A DNA stretch of 64,000 nt. Origin: Chamaea fasciata (lineage: Eukaryota; Chordata; Aves; Passeriformes; Sylviidae). The stretch's first letter is position 1; the number at the start of each line of letters is the position of its first letter. The position numbers were made by a program, and so were the translations under genes. The stretch is from NCBI GenBank assembly GCA_029207755.1, contig JARCOQ010000186.1:1-64000 (forward strand). Reading direction: 5' to 3'. Below are positions 47,598-56,307 of this stretch, one piece after another. The notes beneath the pieces were generated by a model. That model was not told the DNA's origin. It saw only the letters and a program-made list of their open reading frames with translations, and ran no database searches.

Positions 47598-49757
47598 ATG
47601 TCAGTTTGTAGGAGGCCTTTGGCCCTCCAAGGGAAACTAGTCTTCCAGTTTGTGGCAGCTTGCATCTGGAAGAAATCCTGTTCCGTTTGGGATCGTAGGT
47701 GGCCGAGGCCTGGTGCCCGGCTAAGGGAGTTGGGAACAAAGGATGGCCTGTTTCCAAGGGTAAGTAAAGTCAGCTGCCCAGGTTCCTGATGTCAGTTTGT
47801 AGGAGGCCTTGGGCCCTCCAAGGGAAGCAAGTCTTCCAATTTGTGTCAGCTGGCGTCTCGAAGAAATCCTGTTCCGTTCGGGATTGTAGGTGGCCGAGGC
47901 CTGGTGCCCGGCTGAGGGAGTTGGGCAGAAAGGATGGCCTGTTTCCAGGGGTAAGTAAAGTCAGCTGCCCACGTGCCTGATGTCAGTTTGTAGGAGGCCT
48001 TTGGCCCTCCAAGGGAAGCTAGTCTTCCAGTTTGTGGCTGCTTGCATCATGAAGAAATCCTATTCTGTTTGGGATTGTAGGTGGCCGAGGCCTGCTGCCC
48101 TACAGAGGGAGTTGGGCGCAATGGAAGGCCTGTTTTTAGCAATAGGTAAAGTCAGCTGCCCAGGTGCCTGATGTCAGTTTGTAGAAGGCCTTTTGCCCTC
48201 CAAGGGAAGCCAGGCTTCCAGCTTGTGGCAGCTTGCATCTGGAAGAAATCCTGTTCCGTTTGGGATCGTAGGTGGCAGACGCCTGTTGCCCGGCTGAGGG
48301 AGTTGAGCACAAATGATGGCCTGTTTCCAGGGGTAAGTAAAGTCAGCTGCCCAGGTGCCTGATGTCAGTTTTTAGGAGGCCGTTTGCCCTCCAAGGGAAA
48401 CTAGTCTTCCAGTTTGTGGCAGCTTGCATCTGGAAAAAATCCAGTTCTGTTCTAGATTGTAGGTTCCCGAAGCCGGGTGACCGGAAGAGGGAGTTGGGCA
48501 CAAATGATGGCCTGTTTCCAGGGGTAAGTAAAGTCAGCTGCCCAGGTGCCTGATGTCAGTTTGTAGGAGGCCTTTGGCCCTCCATGGGAAGCCAGTCTTC
48601 CAGTTTGTGGCAGCTTGCATCTGGAAGAAATGCTGTTCCGTTTGGGATCGTAGGTGGCCGAGGCCTGGTGCCCGGCAGAGGGAGTTGGGCACAAAGGATG
48701 GCCTGTTTTTAGGGGTAAGTAAAGTTAGCTGCCCAGGTGCCTGATGTCAGTTTGTAGGAGGCCTTTGGCCTTCCAAGGGAAGCTAGTCTTCCAGTTTGTG
48801 GCAGCTTGCATCTGGAAGAAATCCTGTTCCATTCGGGATTGTAGGTGGCCGAGGCCAGGTGCCCGGCAGAGGGAGTTGGGCACAAATGATGGCCTGTTTC
48901 CAGGGGTAAGTAAAGTCACCTGCCCAGGTGCCTGATGTCAGTTTGTAGGAGGCCTTTGGCCCTCCAAGGGCAGCCAGGCTTCCAGCATCTGGCAGCCTGC
49001 ATCTTGAAGAAATCCTGTTCCGTTTGGGATCGTAGGTGGCTGCGGCCTGGTGCCCGGCTAAGGGAGTTGGAAACAAAGGATGGCCTGTTTCCAGGGGTAA
49101 GTAAAGTCAGCTGCCCAGGTGCCTCGTGTCAGTTTGTAGGAGGCCTTTGGCCCTCCAAGGGAAGCTAGTCTTCCAGTTTGTGGCTTCTGGCATCTGGAAG
49201 AAATCCTGTTCTGTTTGGGATTGTAGGTGGCCGAGGCCTGCTGCCCAACAGAGGGAGTTGGGCGCAATGGATGCCCTGTTTTTAGGAATAAGTAAAGTCA
49301 GCTGCCCAGGTGCCTGATGTCAGTTTGTAGGAGGCCTTTGGCCCTCCAAGGGAAGCCAGGCTTCCAGCTTGTGGCAGCTTGCATCTGGAAGAAATGCTTT
49401 TCCGTTTGGGATCTTAGGTGGCCGAGGCCTGGTGCCCGGCTGAGGGAGTTGGGCACAAATGATGTCCTGTTTCCAGGGGTAAGTAAAGTCAGCTGCCCAG
49501 GTGCCTGATGTCAGTTTGTAAGAGGCCTTTGGCCCTCCAAGGGAAGCCAGGCTTCCAGTTTGTGGCAGCTTGCATCTGGAATAAATCCTGTTCCGTTTGG
49601 GATTGTAGGTGGCCGAGGCCTGGTGCCCGGCAGAGGGAGTTGGGCACAAAGGATGGCCTGTTTCCAGGGGTAAGTAAAGTCAGCTGCCCAGGTGCCTGAT
49701 GTCAGTTTGTAGGAGGCCTTTGGCCCTCCAAGGGAAACTAGTCTTCCAGTTTGTGGC
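47598..49757. repeat. Mixed monomers left of the retrovirus
   Basis: Eleven monomers with mixed variants and no clear higher-order copy nearby. The last is cut at 49757, directly after TTTGTGGC, by the retroviral insertion. The broken monomer resumes at 56303, so the unit was intact before insertion. Confidence 0.85.
49753..49757 (+). repeat. Target site duplication, left
   Basis: GTGGC directly precedes the 5' LTR and is repeated at 56303-56307 directly after the 3' LTR. In an uninterrupted monomer it is present once (GTGGCAGCTTGC), so it is a 5-bp duplication made by integration. The fit is clean because both LTRs begin TGTT and end GACA. Five bases suits ERV-L-like elements among others. 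Confidence 0.9.
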
Positions 49758-50426
49758 TGTTGGGGGTTGGGTTTGTTCCTTCTTTCTCTGGGGAATTTTT
49801 TCCCCACGGGTTGCCAAGGGGACCGGTGTTAGATACTTGAGAGTGCTTGGCTGAAACAAAGAGATGGACAAAAAGTGGAAGGGGGAGATAACGCAGGTAA
49901 AAGACACAGCTTGAGGCAGCTGCGTGCTTTTCTGCTTCCGGCGTTCGGGAGACGCGTGTCAGCCGCTCCTCGAGGATCTCAGCCGCCGCAAAGCCCGCCG
50001 AGCAGAAGCTGCGCCGCTTTTCTGCCTCGCCTTCGAGCTGCTTCGGCGCTGCTCCTCTTGCTGCAGCGTGACCCTGCACTCCCTGCGCTGCCGGGACATC
50101 CTGCCCCTGCCTGCCGGGACACCCTGCCATCCCAGCTACCAGCCCGAGACTTTTCCACTGTTCCAGCTTGGTGCTCTGAGGATCCTGCAAAGACACCAAA
50201 ACCAAACTGCCCTGGGTTTTGTGAAACAAAGCCCTCAAGGTTCTTGGTACTGTTGTCGTTTGTCATTAATGCTGTAGTTGTTTGGTGGAGGGAGAGTTTT
50301 TTTTGTGTTTGTTTGCTTTGTATTACATACTAGTAAAGAACTGCTATTCCTATTTCCCAAATCTTTGCCAAAAAGCCTCTGATTGTAATTTTACCTAGCA
50401 GATACCTGTCTTCCTAAACCAAGACA
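49758..50426 (+). repeat. 5' long terminal repeat
   Basis: 669 bp, begins TGTTGG and ends AAGACA. The middle (about 49930-50160) is rich in G+C and CpG. It aligns along its whole length with 55633-56302, with 14 substitutions and one 1-base indel. At 11 of the 14 sites this LTR has G where the 3' LTR has A, so this is the less edited copy. An AGTAAA polyadenylation-like hexamer lies at 50332-50337. I see no convincing TATA box. A 152-codon open frame crosses it but is most likely chance. Confidence 0.96.
50332..50337 (+). promoter_or_regulatory. Variant polyadenylation signal in 5' LTR
   Basis: AGTAAA, a known weaker variant of AATAAA, about 90 bp before the LTR end, the usual region for the R segment. 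It is kept in the 3' LTR at 56208-56213, where it would act on viral transcripts. No exact AATAAA exists in the LTR. Confidence 0.5.
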
Positions 50427-50431
50427 GATTT

Positions 50432-50449
50432 TGGCGCCCAACGTGGGGC
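50432..50449 (+). other. Primer binding site, tRNA-Lys(1,2)
   Basis: TGGCGCCCAACGTGGGGC, starting 5 bases after the 5' LTR. It is the standard sequence complementary to the 3' end of tRNA-Lys(1,2), including the terminal TGG that pairs with CCA. It fixes the 5' LTR boundary and strand, and is unedited in this copy. Confidence 0.92.
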
Positions 50450-50553
50450 TTGAGGGCACTGAAAAAAGAAAAAGGAAGAAAAATAGCAGTTCTTAACTAA
50501 CCTAGTACTTTCTTTAGTGTGCGTTAAATATAAAAACCTCATTAGGCTGCATC
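50450..50553 (+). other. Leader between primer site and gag
   Basis: About 100 bp, A-rich after the primer site (several runs of A and GGAAGAAAAA). No gene is visible. It should hold a packaging signal, but none can be recognised by eye. Confidence 0.5.
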
Positions 50554-52344
50554 ATGTGGTCTAACTTAGCCTAGTTTAGGTGGCATGTGGTTGTGGCTGT
50601 ATTCCTTCCATTTGCAGGCCCTTATCTAAACATAGGCCCTATAACTAAGGCTACTGTGACTGTCATCCAGTTTATTTTATGGCTTAATAAAGTGAAAAAC
50701 TCATGGATTTTTAATTTCCTCTGGAAGGCAAGCACATAGATTCAGGGCTATCATACACTAACTGTGTGTTTTTGGAGTTACTTTAACAATAGTACCTACT
50801 ATGAAAAAATGACACCGGGGGAAGTTTCTTTTTCCCAACCCTTTACTCATCTCTTTAGGTCTGCCCCACCAGTTTTTGAAGAGTTTAAATCCTCTCTGAA
50901 TGCTAATGATATCATACAATGGCTAGTGCTGCTAATATGCGTATTCTGTTTAGCATTCAGAGATAAGAGAAGATTGACCTAAATAACCACCCTGATACCT
51001 ACCCCACAGAATAAGGATGATACCCCAGAGCCTAACTCTGCCCCACAGCCTGCCTCAGAAAAGACCCACCCGGATTGGGTTGAGGCTCTAGTAAAAGAGA
51101 TACATGAGATGGGCCAAATGCTGAAAGAGTACATTTCCCCAGCTCATGAAAAACCCTCCCCCTGCCCCGAGAAGGCAAAGACTAATGGTGCAGCAGTGGA
51201 ACCCACAGATGTTACAACTGTCCAGGTTCCAGCTGAACCACAAAGGCAGCCACAGCCAGCAGCAGTCGCCCCTGTAGAAACAAGGAAGTGTAAAGTAAAA
51301 TCGTCAGATCCTGATATTAAAGGTAAGAAAAGAGAGTCCTCACAATCCACAGAAGAGCCACAGGTTAAGATCATCACTGAGTCCCTGACATATGAAAGTC
51401 TACGTAATCTGCAAAAAAATATTGCACGACGAAGACGTGAAGCTTATACAGCCTAGCTACTTCGAGTCTGAGACCTTATGGGTACAGGTGTGCAACTGAA
51501 TAGTGCTGAAGCAAGGAATTTAAGACCCTTGACCCAAGACTCAAGTATAAATCAGGTATTTGTAAGAGAGCAAAGGCCCCTTCCCCTTTGAGAACGACTT
51601 CTAATGAGTGTGAGAGAAAGATTTGTCCACAGAGACAGAATGCAAAAGCACAACAATAGAATGCGATGGAAGACCCTTGAGGAAAAAATCCAACAGTTGA
51701 GAGAAGTGGCAGTATTAGAAGTACTTTTTGAGAAGACCGGACAGCATGATAATGACCCCGACAAGGTTAAATGCACAGGGCACATGTTGTAGAATCTAGC
51801 AACTCATAGACCATCCCAATACGCCACATTCATCGCAACAATTAATGCCGAAGATAACCGAGAGACAGTAAGTTCTGTTGCCAACAAGCTCAAAAATTAT
51901 AAAAGTATGATCAGTAGCCCAATGCAGGCTCATGTCTCTGCAGTGGTGAAAGAACTCAAAAAGGAAATAAAAGAGGTGAAAAAAGAAATAAGAAGGAACA
52001 GTTCCCATGTAGCACCAGTGCGAGTCACAAGCCCCAGAATCAGAGCCCAACATCCCCCAGCGAGAGAGAGAGGGTACACCCCTCGAGCTGACCTGTGGTT
52101 TTATCTGCAAGACCATGAAGAAAACATAGGAGCGTGGCATGGAAAACCTACTTCTGTCCTGGCAGCACGGGTACGTGAGCTCAAGGAGAGAAACGCTAAC
52201 AAAGAGAGTTCCACTAGAATAAAAGTAGCCTCAACCTCCCATGAGCAAGCTGCCAAGTATTACGGAAGTAAGAATGCTGTGTCAGATTCCCTCGAAAGAA
52301 CCTCTACCATGTATGTCCAAAAAGAGAATAATAACCAGTGCTAA
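50554..52344 (+). pseudogene. gag: Retroviral gag, inactivated
   Basis: Structural polyprotein region, one frame. The start is uncertain: 50554 is the first ATG in the frame that later joins pol; 51109 is a later ATG. Internal stops are TAG at 50572, 50737, 51454 and 51790, TGA at 51469 and 51589, and TAA at 50980; the final TAA is at 52342. The N-terminal part holds three hydrophobic segments (50587-50616, 50653-50685 and a helix-like IIQWLVLLICVFCLAF at 50911-50958) followed by basic residues. A proline-rich linker follows (about 51000-51290), then a long hydrophilic region with a Lys/Glu-rich stretch at 51946-51996. No Cys-His zinc knuckle is visible. Assignment rests on position before pol and on overall character; confidence in the exact limits is low. 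Confidence 0.75.
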
Positions 52345-52392
52345 AGGGGCCCTGCCTCTAGCCAGGAAGAGGCACAGGAAAATCGGGTTTTT

Positions 52393-52686
52393 TGAACTGT
52401 GTGGATTCGATGGCCTGGCACATCAGAGCCACAAAAATATGAAGCTTTAGTAGATACTGAGTCGCAGTGTACTCTAATGCCATCAAGACATGTAGGGGCA
52501 AAACCGATTTCCATTGCCGGGGTGACGGGGGGATCACAAGAACTGACTCTAGTTAAAGCCGAAGTGAGCCTGACCGAAAAGGAGTGGCAAAAAATTCCGA
52601 TTGTGACCAGCCCAGAGGCTCCATGTATTCTGGGCATAGACTTCCTCAGGAATGGATATTATAAAGACCCTAAAAGACTCAAATGA
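52393..52686 (+). pseudogene. pro: Retroviral aspartic protease, inactivated
   Basis: Protease domain in the same frame as gag and the rest of pol, about 16 codons after the gag stop. The catalytic loop at 52450-52464 reads V-D-T-E-S, where retroviral proteases have Asp-Thr/Ser-Gly; Gly to Glu (codon GAG) is what G-to-A editing would give and should abolish activity. The second family motif, I-L-G-I-D, is at 52627-52641. TGA stops bound the open stretch at 52393 and 52684. No frameshift separates gag from this region. Confidence 0.85.
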
Positions 52687-53622
52687 ACTTTTGGAATAGC
52701 TGCTGTGAAGACAAAGAACATTAAGCAGTTGAACACCTTGCCGGGACTATCAGAAAACCCATCTGCAGTAAGACTCCTGAAGGTAAAAAAACAACAAGTA
52801 CCTGTTGCCACCTCGACAGTGCACCGTCGGCAATATCAGACAAATCAAGACGCCGTGATCCCCATCCACAAGATAATCCGTGAGCTAGAGAGCCAAGGGG
52901 TGGTCAGCAAAACCCACTCACCCTTCAACAGCCCCATCTGGCCTGTGCACAAGTCTGATAGAGAATGGAGACTGACTGTGGACTATCGTGCATTGAATGA
53001 AGTGACTCCACCGCTGAGCGCTGCTGTGCCAGACATGCTAGAACTTCAGTACGAGCTAAAGTCCAAAGCAGCGAGGTAGTATGCCACTATTGACATTGCC
53101 AATGCATTTTTCTCCATTCCTCTGGCTGCAGAATGCAAGCCTCAGTTTGCTTTCACCTAAAGGAGCGTACAGTACACCTAGAACCGGCTGCCCCAAAAGT
53201 GAAAACACAGCCCCACCATCTGCCATGGGCTGATCCAGGCTGCACTGGAGAAAGGTGAAGCTCCAGAACATCTACAGTACATTGATGACATCATTGTGTA
53301 AAGAAAGACTGCAGCTGAAGTGTTCGAGAAAGGAGAGAAAATCATCCAGATTTTGCTGAAAGCCGGGTTTGCCATCAAGAAGAGCAAAGTCAAAAGACCT
53401 GCCAGAGAAATCCAGTTCCTGAGAGTAAAGTGGCAAGATAGACGGCAGCAAATCCCCACTGAGGTCATTGATAAGATCACAGCAATGTCTCCACCGACCA
53501 GCAAAAAAGAAACACAAGCTTTCCTAAGAGCCATAAGTTTTTGGAAGATGCACATTCCTGAGTACAGTCAAATCGTGAGCCCTCTCTACCTAGTTACCCG
53601 CAAGAAGAACAATTTCCACTAA
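52687..53622 (+). pseudogene. pol: Reverse transcriptase domain, inactivated
   Basis: RNA-dependent DNA polymerase domain in the shared frame. Visible motifs are LTVDYRALN near 52972-52998, the first catalytic Asp in ATIDIANAFF (Asp codon 53092) and the active-site YIDD at 53278-53289, all kept. Stops: TAG 53077, TAA 53158, TAG 53179, TGA 53200, TAA 53299 and TAA 53620. Four of them fall within about 125 bp between the two catalytic motifs. The 3' part (53320-53619) reads open through the thumb region. Confidence 0.92.
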
Positions 53623-54180
53623 GGCCCTGAACAGCAACAAGCCTTTGCCCAGATCAAGCAAGAGATTGCTCATGCAGTAGCCCTTGGCCCAGTCAAGACG
53701 AGACCAAATGTAAAGAATGTGCTTTATTCTGCAGCCGAGAACAACAGTTTGTCCTGGAGCCTTTGGCAGAAGGTGCCAGAGGAGACCCGAGGCCGACCAC
53801 TAAGATTCTAAAGTCGAAGTTACAAAAGATCTGAAGCCAACTACACTCCCACAGAGAAGGAGATCTTGGCCGCCTATGAAAGAGTTCAAGCCGCCTCAAA
53901 AGTGATTGGCACAGAAGCACAACTCCTCTTGGCACCCCGACTACCAGTGCTAGGGTGGATGTTTAAAAGAAAGGCTCCCTCCACTCACCATGCCACCAAT
54001 GCCACATAGAGCAAATAGACTGCCCTCATCACACAGCGTGCCCGTATTAGAAACCCAAATCGCCCTGAGATTTTGGAGATAATTACAAACTAGCCAGAAG
54101 GAGAAAACTTCGGTTTCACGGACGAAGAGGAGCAAGTGACACGAGCTGAAAAAGCTCCTCCATACAACCAACTGCCAGCA
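53623..54180 (+). pseudogene. pol: Pol connection region
   Basis: The stretch linking reverse transcriptase to RNase H, in the same frame. It contains recognisable connection-type sequence such as TPTEKEILAAYE (about 53848-53883). Stops at TAA 53809, TAG 54007, TAG 54016 and TAG 54091. Three of the four are TAG, consistent with tryptophan codons changed at the middle base. Confidence 0.8.
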
Positions 54181-54600
54181 GAAGAAACACACTACGCCCT
54201 TTTCACTGATGGTTCCTGTCGCATCGTAGGAATGAACCGTAAGTAGAAAGCAGCCGTATAGAGCCCCACACGACAAGTTGCAGAAGCCACTGAAAAAGAC
54301 AAGGGATCAAGTCAGCTTGCTGAACTCAAAGCTGTTCAATTAGCCCTTGACATTGCTGAAAGAGAGAAGTAGCCAAAGCTCTACCTCTACACTGATTCGT
54401 GAATAGTAGCCAATGCTCTGTGGAGCTGGCTGGAAAAGTAGAAAAAGGCCAACTGGCAGCGTAGAAGAAAACCAATCTAGGCTGCTGATAAATGAAAGGA
54501 CGTAGCCACTCGTGTAAAAAAGCTGCCTGTGAAAGTCCGCCATGTAGATGCCCATGTTCCCAAAAGTCGAGCTAATGAGGAACACCAAAACAACAAGCAA
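54181..54600 (+). pseudogene. pol: RNase H domain, inactivated
   Basis: Degrades the RNA strand of the RNA/DNA hybrid in an active virus. The four acidic residues of the family are all present: Asp in FTDGS (codon 54208), Glu in QLAELKA (54322), Asp in YTDS (54394) and Asp in VDAH (54547). Seven stops break it: TAG 54244, 54259, 54370, 54439 and 54478, TGA 54400 and 54493. No indel disturbs the frame, so the damage is by base substitution only. Confidence 0.9.
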
Positions 54601-55521
54601 GTAAATCAGGCTGCCAAAATAGAAGTGTCAAAGATAGATTTAGATTGGCAACACAAGAGAGAGTTGTTCCTAGCCCGATAAGCCCATGATGCCTCGGGTC
54701 ATCACGGCAGAGATGCCACCTATAAGTGAGCCCGAGACCGAAGGGTAGATTTAACCATGGACAGTATTTCTCAAGTTATCCATGACTGTGAGACATGTGC
54801 TGCAATCAAGCAAGCCAAGCGAGTGAAGCCCTTATAGTATAGTGAGCGGTGGTCCAAATATAAATATGAAGAAGCCTGGCAGATTGACTACATCACCCTT
54901 CCCCAAACCCGCCAGGGCAAGCGTTATGTGCTAACCATAGTGAAAGCCACCACTGGATAGTTAGAAACCTACCCTGTGCCTCATGCTACTGCCCGAAACA
55001 CCATCCTGGGCCTAAAAAAACAAGTCCTGTAGAGACATGACACCCCTGAGAGAATCGAGTCGGACAATGAGACTCATTTCAAGAATAGTCTTATAAGCAC
55101 CTAAGCTAGAGAACATAGCATTGAGTGAGTGTACCATATTCCTTATCATGCACCAGCGGCCGGGAAAGTTGAACGGTGCAATAGCCTGCTTAAAACTACC
55201 TTGAAAGCACTGCGTGGGGGAACCTTTAAGAATTGAGATACTAATTTAGCAAAGGCCACCTGGTTGGTGAACACTCGAGGTTCCACCAACCGAGCAGGTC
55301 CTGCCCAATCTGAGCCCTTGCAAAAAACAGACAAAGATAAAGTTCCAGTAGTACACATAAAAAGTATGCTGGAAAAAACTGTTTAGATTAATCCTGCCTC
55401 CAGCAAAGACAATCCCATCCGTGGGGTTGTCTTCGCTCAGGGACCAGGTTGCACCTGGTGAGTGATGCAAAAAGATAGAGAGACCCGATGCATACCTCAA
55501 GGGAACCTTGTTTTGGGGTGA
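54601..55521 (+). pseudogene. pol: Integrase domain, inactivated
   Basis: Joins viral DNA to host DNA in an active virus. An N-terminal HHCC zinc module is visible (His 54685 and 54700, Cys 54787 and 54796). The catalytic core is complete: Asp in WQIDY (54886), Asp in SDNE (55063) and Glu in GKVER (55171), with exactly 35 residues between the last two, the classical D,D-35-E spacing. After SDN the residue is Glu (GAG) instead of the usual Gly. Stops: TAA 54679, TGA 54727, TAG 54835, TAG 54958, TAG 55030, TAA 55102, TGA 55126, TGA 55234, TAG 55384, TGA 55459 and TGA 55519; the last may be the natural end. Confidence 0.92.
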
Positions 55522-55632
55522 ACTACCCATGACAATGTGGCTGCATCCATATTTGCATATATATATATGTATTTTTAATAGTTAAAACTCAATGTAATAT
55601 GTTTGTATGGGAAAAAAATTCGGGGTAGATAA
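55522..55632 (+). other. Pol-LTR spacer with poor polypurine tract
   Basis: About 110 bp with no env gene. It holds an ATTTGCAT octamer (55551-55558), an AT repeat (about 55556-55568), and GGGAAAAAAA at 55609-55618 followed by TTCGGGGTAGATAA directly before the LTR. The purine run is the best candidate for the plus-strand primer, but it is broken by TTC and T, which is unusual; part of it may have changed since insertion. Confidence 0.6.
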
Positions 55633-56302
55633 TGTTGGGGGTTGGGTTTGTTCCTTCTTTCTCTGGGGAATTTTTTCCCCACGGGTTGCCAAGAGGACCG
55701 AGTGTTAGATACTTGAGAGTGCTTGGCTGAAACAAAGAGATAGACAAAAAGTAGAAAGGGGAGATAACGCAGGTAAAAGACACAGCTTGAGGCAGCTGCG
55801 TGCTTTTCTGCTTCCGGCGTTCGGGAGACGCGTGTCAGCCGCTCCTCGAAGATCTCAGCCGCCGCAAAGCCCGCCGAGCAGAAGCTGCGCCGCTTTTCTG
55901 CCTCGCCTTCGAGCTGCTTCGGCGCTGCTCCTCTTGCTGCAGCGTGACCCTGCACTCCCTGCGCTGCCAGGACATCCTGCCCCTGCCTGCCGAGACACCC
56001 TGCCATCCCAGCTACCAGCCCGAGACTTTTTCACTGTTCCAGCTTGGTGCTCTGAGGATCCTGCAAAGACACCAAAACCAAACTGCCCTGAGTTTTGTGA
56101 AACAAAGCCCTCAAGGTTCTTGGTACTGTTGTCGTTTGTCATTAATGCTGTAGTTGTTTGGTGGAGAGAAAGTTTTTTTTGTGTTTGTTTGCATTGTATT
56201 ACATACTAGTAAAGAACTGCTATTCCTATTTCCCAAATCTTTGCCAAAAAGCCTCTGATTGTAATTTTACCTAGCAAATACCTGTCTTCCTAAACAAAGA
56301 CA
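55633..56302 (+). repeat. 3' long terminal repeat, edited
   Basis: 670 bp, begins TGTTGG and ends AAGACA. Compared with the 5' LTR it has A for G at 55694, 55742, 55753, 55757, 55850, 55969, 55993, 56091, 56167, 56170 and 56277. Other changes are T for C at 56031, A for T at 56193, A for C at 56296 and one extra A at 55701. Nine of the 11 G-to-A sites are GG in the 5' copy and two (56170, 56277) are GA. No site has the reverse polarity. AGTAAA is kept at 56208-56213. Confidence 0.96.
56208..56213 (+). terminator. Polyadenylation-like signal in 3' LTR
   Basis: AGTAAA, same position as in the 5' LTR. In a provirus the 3' LTR copy would direct 3' end formation of the viral RNA. It could also end read-through transcripts of the satellite. 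Confidence 0.45.
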
Positions 56303-56307
56303 GTGGC
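56303..56307 (+). repeat. Target site duplication, right
   Basis: GTGGC, the partner of 49753-49757. The sequence runs on as AGCTTGCATCTGGAAG, completing the monomer interrupted on the left. Confidence 0.9.

Larger units (their letters stand above)
1..49757. repeat. 191-bp satellite array, left arm
   Basis: A tandem satellite of about 260 head-to-tail monomers, nearly all exactly 191 bp; 16047-16237 is a typical unit. Landmarks in each monomer are CTGCCCAGGTGCCTGATGTC, a GGAGGCC/GGCCCTCC imperfect dyad, a site reading either GAAGCCAGGCTTC or GAARCTAGTCTTC, TTGCATCTGGAAGAAATCC, GATTGTAGGTGGCC and CCAGGGGTAAGTAAAG. All monomers share one orientation. Length variants are 190 bp (one C lost before AGGGGTAAG), 197 bp (6-bp insertion), and single 189- and 192-bp units. 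A 191-bp satellite called Tgut191A is reported for zebra finch; I recall the name and length but cannot check sequence identity. Short open frames in every monomer are side effects of the period, not genes. Confidence 0.97.
49758..56302 (+). mobile_element. Full-length endogenous retrovirus, ERV-L-like, hypermutated
   Basis: A 6,545-bp provirus with both LTRs, a primer binding site, gag, protease, reverse transcriptase, RNase H and integrase in order on the + strand, and no env. Only about 110 bp separate the end of the pol frame (55521) from the 3' LTR. The absence of env, the 5-bp target duplication and the pol layout point to a class III (ERV-L-like) element; that placement is inference. 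Coding capacity is destroyed by more than 35 in-frame stops, although there is no frameshift from 50554 to 55521. G-to-A changes in GG and GA contexts dominate. The element sits inside satellite monomers and appears once in the window. Confidence 0.95.

Noticed and set aside
449..49700. Hundreds of + strand open frames of 63-118 codons in the satellite, chained by overlapping TGATG stop-start signals
   Set aside because: The period of 191 is one less than a multiple of 3, so the same stretch opens in rotating frames and each frame ends where the next begins. Variants change amino acids freely and add stops or shifts; there is no sign of coding selection.
49875..50333. 152-codon open frame in the 5' LTR, 140 codons in the 3' LTR, plus antisense frames
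   Set aside because: They lie in a GC-rich LTR region where stops are rare, start at different places in the two LTRs, and show no recognisable domain.
53178..53555. Antisense open frames within pol (for example 53178-53555 and 54340-54600)
   Set aside because: They lie opposite the recognised RT and RNase H domains. Editing added stops to the sense strand only, leaving antisense frames open by chance.
55522..55632. env gene or dUTPase at the end of the retrovirus
   Set aside because: Only about 110 bp lie between the end of the pol frame and the 3' LTR, and no such domain can be seen within pol.
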